NCBI GenBank assembly: GCA_002270465.1
Contig: NQOF01000012.1
Coordinates: 1 to 43,187 of the forward strand
Direction of reading: 5' to 3'
Length of the DNA stretch: 43,187 bases
Source: Blautia hominis
GTDB lineage: Bacteria > Bacillota > Clostridia > Lachnospirales > Lachnospiraceae
This document shows positions 40,058 through 43,187 of the stretch, piece after piece. The position numbers and the translations under genes are program-made. The notes under the pieces were generated by a model that was given only the letters and a program-made list of their open reading frames with translations, was not told the DNA's origin and made no database searches. The stretch's first letter is position 1; each line of letters opens with the position of its first letter.

Positions 40058-40095
40058 GTAGAAAAGCCGTCTGCGAATGCAAACGGCTTTTCTAA
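40058..40095 (-). terminator. Terminator of spoVG
   Basis: AGAAAAGCCGT pairs with ACGGCTTTTCT around a 13-nt loop, followed by a T-rich stretch on the minus strand. Confidence 0.75.
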
Positions 40096-40108
40096 CTATT
40101 CTATCTTC

Positions 40109-40396
40109 TTATGCTTCAACTACAGCTTCCACAGGCTCCTCAGCGAGTACCTGTTCGTATTTTTCCAAAATGATGCCCTGGATTCTTTCACGGGTTTCAG
40201 AGTTAATCGGATGTGCGATGTCCCTGTATTCACCGTCGGTTGCTTTACGGCTGGGCATGGCAATGAACAAACCTTTTTCCCCTTCGATAACCTTGATGTC
40301 ATGCACTACAAATTCTTCATCAATTGTAATGGAGACAACAGCTTTCATCTTACCTTCCTTCGCAACTCTTCTTACTCTTACATCTGTGATGTTCAT
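40109..40396 (-). CDS. spoVG: Septation protein SpoVG
   Basis: 95 residues, full length. [34 protein letters not shown]-type strands, and [23 protein letters not shown] are the SpoVG signature. It is a small RNA/DNA-binding regulator of sporulation and septation. GGGGAAGG lies before the start. It lies downstream of glgD with an 85-bp gap that holds no clear promoter. Confidence 0.97.
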   Translation of the reverse strand: MNITDVRVRRVAKEGKMKAVVSITIDEEFVVHDIKVIEGEKGLFIAMPSRKATDGEYRDIAHPINSETRERIQGIILEKYEQVLAEEPVEAVVEA

Positions 40397-40481
40397 AAAA
40401 ACCTTCCCCTTTCATATGCCATTCTTAAAAAGTCCTGCTTATGATGTCACTGCACCCTGCACACTTTTTACTTGTGTATTT

Positions 40482-41597
40482 TTATAGTACATAACGCTCG
40501 TTCTTTTCCACTACGATCTTAATGCCGTCCTCACCGCAATAGTAGGAATTGGCACGAATGGTATCACGGCTCTCCACGATACAGTTCTCAATGTGGGTAT
40601 TATCCCCCAGATACACATCGTTGAGAATAATGGAATTCTTGATCACGCAGTTATTGCCTACAAATACTTTCTTAAACAGAACAGAGTTCTCAACCTGTCC
40701 GTTGATGATACATCCACTGGAAACCAGGCTGTTCTTCACATCTGAACCGGGATTGTATTTTGCCGGAGGCAGATCATCTATTTTTGACTGAACTCCGGGA
40801 TACTGATTGAAGAAGTAATCTCTTACTTTTGGTTTCAGGAAGTCCATATTGGTTTTATAATAAGATTCCACAGTGGAAATATTGCTCCAGTAAGTATTGA
40901 TCTTGTAACCATAGATCCTCTTCAGGTTCTTATAACGGATGAGAATATCCTTTACAAAATCATATCTGTCTTCCTGTGCACATTTTTCCAGAAGCTCAAT
41001 AAGCTGTCTTCTTCTGATGACATAGATACCGGTAGAAACCGTATTGGTGCGTGTCACCATGGGTTTTTCTTCAAATTCTTCGATCCTGCTGTCCTCATTC
41101 ATTTTCAGGCAGCCGAACCTGGTGGTGTCATCTCCATATACATCTGTGCAGACAACTGTGATGTCCGCCCGCTTTGCAATATGGTACTCCAGAACTTTAT
41201 TGAAATCCAGCTTGTACACACCATCGCCGGATGCGATCACCACATAAGGCTCATGGCTTGATTTAAGGAAATTCAGGTTCTGGATCATAGCATCCGCTGT
41301 GCCTCTGTACCAGAAGCTGTTGTCAGCGGTAATGGTAGGTGTGAAGGTGTAAAGGCCTCCCTGCTTTCTTCCGAAATCCCACCATTTGGATGAGCTCAGA
41401 TGCTCATTTAAGGAACGGGCATTGTACTGTGTCAGAACCGCAACTTTTTGAATATGGGAATTTGACATGTTGCTAAGCGCAAAGTCTATGCTGCGGTAAC
41501 TTCCAGCGATCGGCATTGCTGCAATCGCTCTTTTCTGTGATAACTCTCTCATTTTATTGTTATTGCCGCCGGCAAGAATAATACCTATTGCTCTCAT
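40482..41597 (-). CDS. glgD: Glucose-1-phosphate adenylyltransferase, GlgD regulatory subunit
   Basis: 371 residues. Nucleotidyltransferase fold plus C-terminal left-handed beta-helix. The substrate loop is degenerate ([17 protein letters not shown] in place of GGxGxRLxxLT), as in GlgD proteins that modulate GlgC. Its start overlaps the glgC stop in an ATGA arrangement, so the two are coupled and probably form a heterotetramer for ADP-glucose and glycogen synthesis. Confidence 0.96.
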   Translation of the reverse strand: MRAIGIILAGGNNNKMRELSQKRAIAAMPIAGSYRSIDFALSNMSNSHIQKVAVLTQYNARSLNEHLSSSKWWDFGRKQGGLYTFTPTITADNSFWYRGTADAMIQNLNFLKSSHEPYVVIASGDGVYKLDFNKVLEYHIAKRADITVVCTDVYGDDTTRFGCLKMNEDSRIEEFEEKPMVTRTNTVSTGIYVIRRRQLIELLEKCAQEDRYDFVKDILIRYKNLKRIYGYKINTYWSNISTVESYYKTNMDFLKPKVRDYFFNQYPGVQSKIDDLPPAKYNPGSDVKNSLVSSGCIINGQVENSVLFKKVFVGNNCVIKNSIILNDVYLGDNTHIENCIVESRDTIRANSYYCGEDGIKIVVEKNERYVL

Positions 41598-42868
41598 GAT
41601 GTCTCACCTTCCTTATTCAATGTTTCGCCGCTCTCCAGTACGCCGTCCGGATAGTCTTCACTTGATGTTTCACCAACAATGGCAGTATTCTTGCCAATCT
41701 TCACATCGGACGGAATCACTGTGTTCTCTCCCACGGTTACAAGACCAAAGGAATAAACACCCGGTTTTTCTTTGTTCGGGACCTCTTCACCGATTCCCAT
41801 GACTACATTGTCTCCCACTGTGACATTTTCTGCAATGATCGCCTTGTCTATCACACAGTTCTCGCCAAGGAAAGATTGTTTCATGATAATGGAATCGCGC
41901 ACAACCGCGCCTTTTTTGATAACGACACCTGCACCAATAACGGAATTATGTACCTCGCCGTATATCTCGGTCCCTTCTCCCACAATACTTCTCTCCACCA
42001 CAGCATCAGCGGAAATATACTGGGGAGGAATAATATCGCTCTTGGTATAAATCTTCCAGAACTCTTCATATAAATTAAATTCAGGAATGATATCGATCAG
42101 CTCCATATTGGCTTCCCAATAGGAACCCAGTGTTCCAACATCTTTCCAGTATCCATTGTACTCGTAAGCAAACAGGCGCTGGCCCTTTTCCTTGCAGTAC
42201 GGAAGGATATGTTTTCCAAAGTCACATCCAGGCTGGTCTTTCAGGGCAAGAAGGGCATCCTTCAGTACCGGCCAGCTGAAAATATAAATACCCATGGATG
42301 CCAGATTGCTCTTTGGATGCTCCGGTTTCTCCTCAAAATCCGTAACGCGTCCTGATTCATCTGTGATAGCAAGTCCAAAGCGGCTTGCCTCCTCCCACGG
42401 AACGGGCATACATGCCAGTGTGACATCAGCCTTGTTCGCTTTGTGGTAATCCAGCATCACCTCATAGTCCATTTTATAAATGTGGTCGCCGCCCAGGATC
42501 AGCACATAATCAGGGTTGAACTCTTCCATATATGCCATGTTCTGGTAGATAGCATTTGCAGTTCCTGTATACCATTCCGTATCCGTCTTCTTCTCGTATG
42601 GCGGAAGAATGGATACGCCTCCAACATTCTTATCGAGATCCCACGGAATACCGATGCCAATATGAGTATTCAGGCGAAGCGGCTGGTACTGTGTAAGTAC
42701 ACCTACGGTATCAACTCCTGAATTAATGCAGTTGCTCAGCGGGAAATCTATTATTCTGTACTTTCCCCCGAATGTTACTGCGGGTTTTGCGACTTTTGCA
42801 GTCAGTACGCCTAATCTGCTGCCTTGTCCACCTGCGAGCAACATTGCAATCATCTCTTTCTTAATCAT
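41594..42868 (-). CDS. glgC: Glucose-1-phosphate adenylyltransferase, catalytic subunit
   Basis: 424 residues. Catalytic loop [19 protein letters not shown] (residues 10-28), [10 protein letters not shown] and FEEKP motifs, and C-terminal hexapeptide repeats ([17 protein letters not shown]). It makes ADP-glucose from ATP and glucose-1-phosphate, the committed step of glycogen synthesis. ATG 42868 is chosen with AGAGGTGA 5 nt upstream; a frame opening at 42913 has none. Promoter at 42902-42930. Confidence 0.97.
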   Translation of the reverse strand: MIKKEMIAMLLAGGQGSRLGVLTAKVAKPAVTFGGKYRIIDFPLSNCINSGVDTVGVLTQYQPLRLNTHIGIGIPWDLDKNVGGVSILPPYEKKTDTEWYTGTANAIYQNMAYMEEFNPDYVLILGGDHIYKMDYEVMLDYHKANKADVTLACMPVPWEEASRFGLAITDESGRVTDFEEKPEHPKSNLASMGIYIFSWPVLKDALLALKDQPGCDFGKHILPYCKEKGQRLFAYEYNGYWKDVGTLGSYWEANMELIDIIPEFNLYEEFWKIYTKSDIIPPQYISADAVVERSIVGEGTEIYGEVHNSVIGAGVVIKKGAVVRDSIIMKQSFLGENCVIDKAIIAENVTVGDNVVMGIGEEVPNKEKPGVYSFGLVTVGENTVIPSDVKIGKNTAIVGETSSEDYPDGVLESGETLNKEGETS

Positions 42869-42901
42869 GCAATCACCTCTTGTATATTCTATGATTTTTT
42901 T

Positions 42902-42930
42902 ATTATACCACACTAAATCGCAATTGTGAA
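42902..42930 (-). promoter_or_regulatory. Promoter of glgC-glgD
   Basis: Minus-strand TTCACA (42925-42930) and TATAAT (42902-42907), 17 bp apart, preceded by TG, about 30 bp before the glgC start. Confidence 0.8.
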
Positions 42931-43033
42931 CATTTTTAACAATTTTTTTTCGACTTTACTTTAGTTTTTGTGACATTTTACCTGCCCATAACCATTTCTA
43001 TAACTAGGGGTTTCATTTTGTACTTTTTTTAGG

Positions 43034-43039
43034 TATAAT
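43034..43039 (+). promoter_or_regulatory. -10 box of the right-edge RNA
   Basis: Consensus TATAAT. At 17 bp upstream the sequence is TTTCAT (43011-43016), a weak -35. It would start an RNA at about 43046. Confidence 0.55.
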
Positions 43040-43045
43040 AAACAC

Positions 43046-43147
43046 AAACAGTGCCCCATTCCCGTCTTTGGGATTTAGCACTACAATCTTTAGAGGTTTA
43101 TTTTATTACGAAACAGCCGCAGTCAGCATAAATGCTGGCTTTTTTTG
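43046..43147 (+). ncRNA. Candidate structured small RNA at the right edge
   Basis: About 100 nt between a promoter and an intrinsic terminator. The 5' part folds as AGTGC-N5-TCCC-N6-GGGA-N4-GCACT (43050-43082), a stem with an internal loop. The 3' end is GTCAGCAT-AA-ATGCTGGC followed by a T-run (43127-43151). No open frame of note. I do not recognise the family; a riboswitch or leader attenuator for a gene beyond the edge is possible. Confidence 0.5.
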
Positions 43148-43151
43148 TTTT
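43127..43151 (+). terminator. Terminator of the right-edge RNA
   Basis: Stem GTCAGCAT/ATGCTGGC with one T-G pair, then a run of seven T. Confidence 0.75.
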
Positions 43152-43187
43152 TGAAAAACTTGACAAAAATCTTTTTTATATATTGAC

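Noticed and set aside
39832-40058. Cobalamin riboswitch upstream of the URO-D-like methyltransferase gene
   Set aside because: Expected for a corrinoid pathway, but the conserved box sequences were not found; only unassigned stems are present.
43160-43187. Another promoter at the extreme right edge
   Set aside because: TTGACA at 43160-43165 has no -10 at the right distance within the window; the sequence is cut off.

Overview
The window looks like a chromosomal segment of a spore-forming Lachnospiraceae bacterium, Blautia-like by my reading. The grounds are the paired glgC/glgD genes, spoVG, a YyaC-type sporulation protein, a large Gram-positive SRP RNA, strong AGGAGG ribosome binding sites and DUF5711-like proteins. 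The genus is inference from family knowledge. Most genes lie on the minus strand.

Layout. 1-620 is a gene-free block with four tandem TTGACA-N17 promoters firing left, almost certainly the promoter region of an rRNA operon just outside the window. 689-6530 is an alpha-glucoside locus: lipoprotein binding protein, two ABC permeases and a GH13 oligo-1,6-glucosidase, with a LacI regulator and two mirror-image operators around one promoter. 6562-11402 holds envelope and sporulation genes: CvpA, a DUF5711-like protein, an MPN-like/LysM protein, YyaC and an HD protein. 11485-15571 is a non-oxidative pentose phosphate set (split transketolase, transaldolase) with a second LacI regulator. 15582-19314 carries pfkA-dnaX-ybaB-recR, apparently one transcript. 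19531-22561 holds a secreted protein, the SRP RNA, a DedA protein whose ribosome binding site lies in the SRP terminator, a homocysteine methyltransferase and tadA.

22562-23630 is gene-free but rich: a 140-bp structured dispersed repeat, two tandem paralogous small RNAs with a CU-rich anti-Shine-Dalgarno core and a shared upstream box, and tRNA-Ser. A radical-SAM NrdG activase and a very repetitive 846-residue protein follow.

27014-32572 is a 5.5-kb integrative element in tRNA-Pro(CGG), bounded by 53-bp perfect direct repeats. It carries a tyrosine integrase, an excisionase, a Rep protein resembling filamentous-phage gene II protein, a serine resolvase, two HTH regulators and a small membrane protein. 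No coat, Zot-type or relaxase gene was found, so it may be a filamentous-phage satellite or a plasmid-like element.

The right flank has a DUF5131 protein, an AEC transporter with a third LacI regulator, a second copy of the dispersed repeat, an RsmF-type rRNA methylase, a three-gene metal/methyl-transfer cluster (split COG0523 GTPase, His-rich partner, URO-D-like methyltransferase), spoVG, glgC-glgD, and at the edge a candidate structured RNA with its own promoter and terminator.
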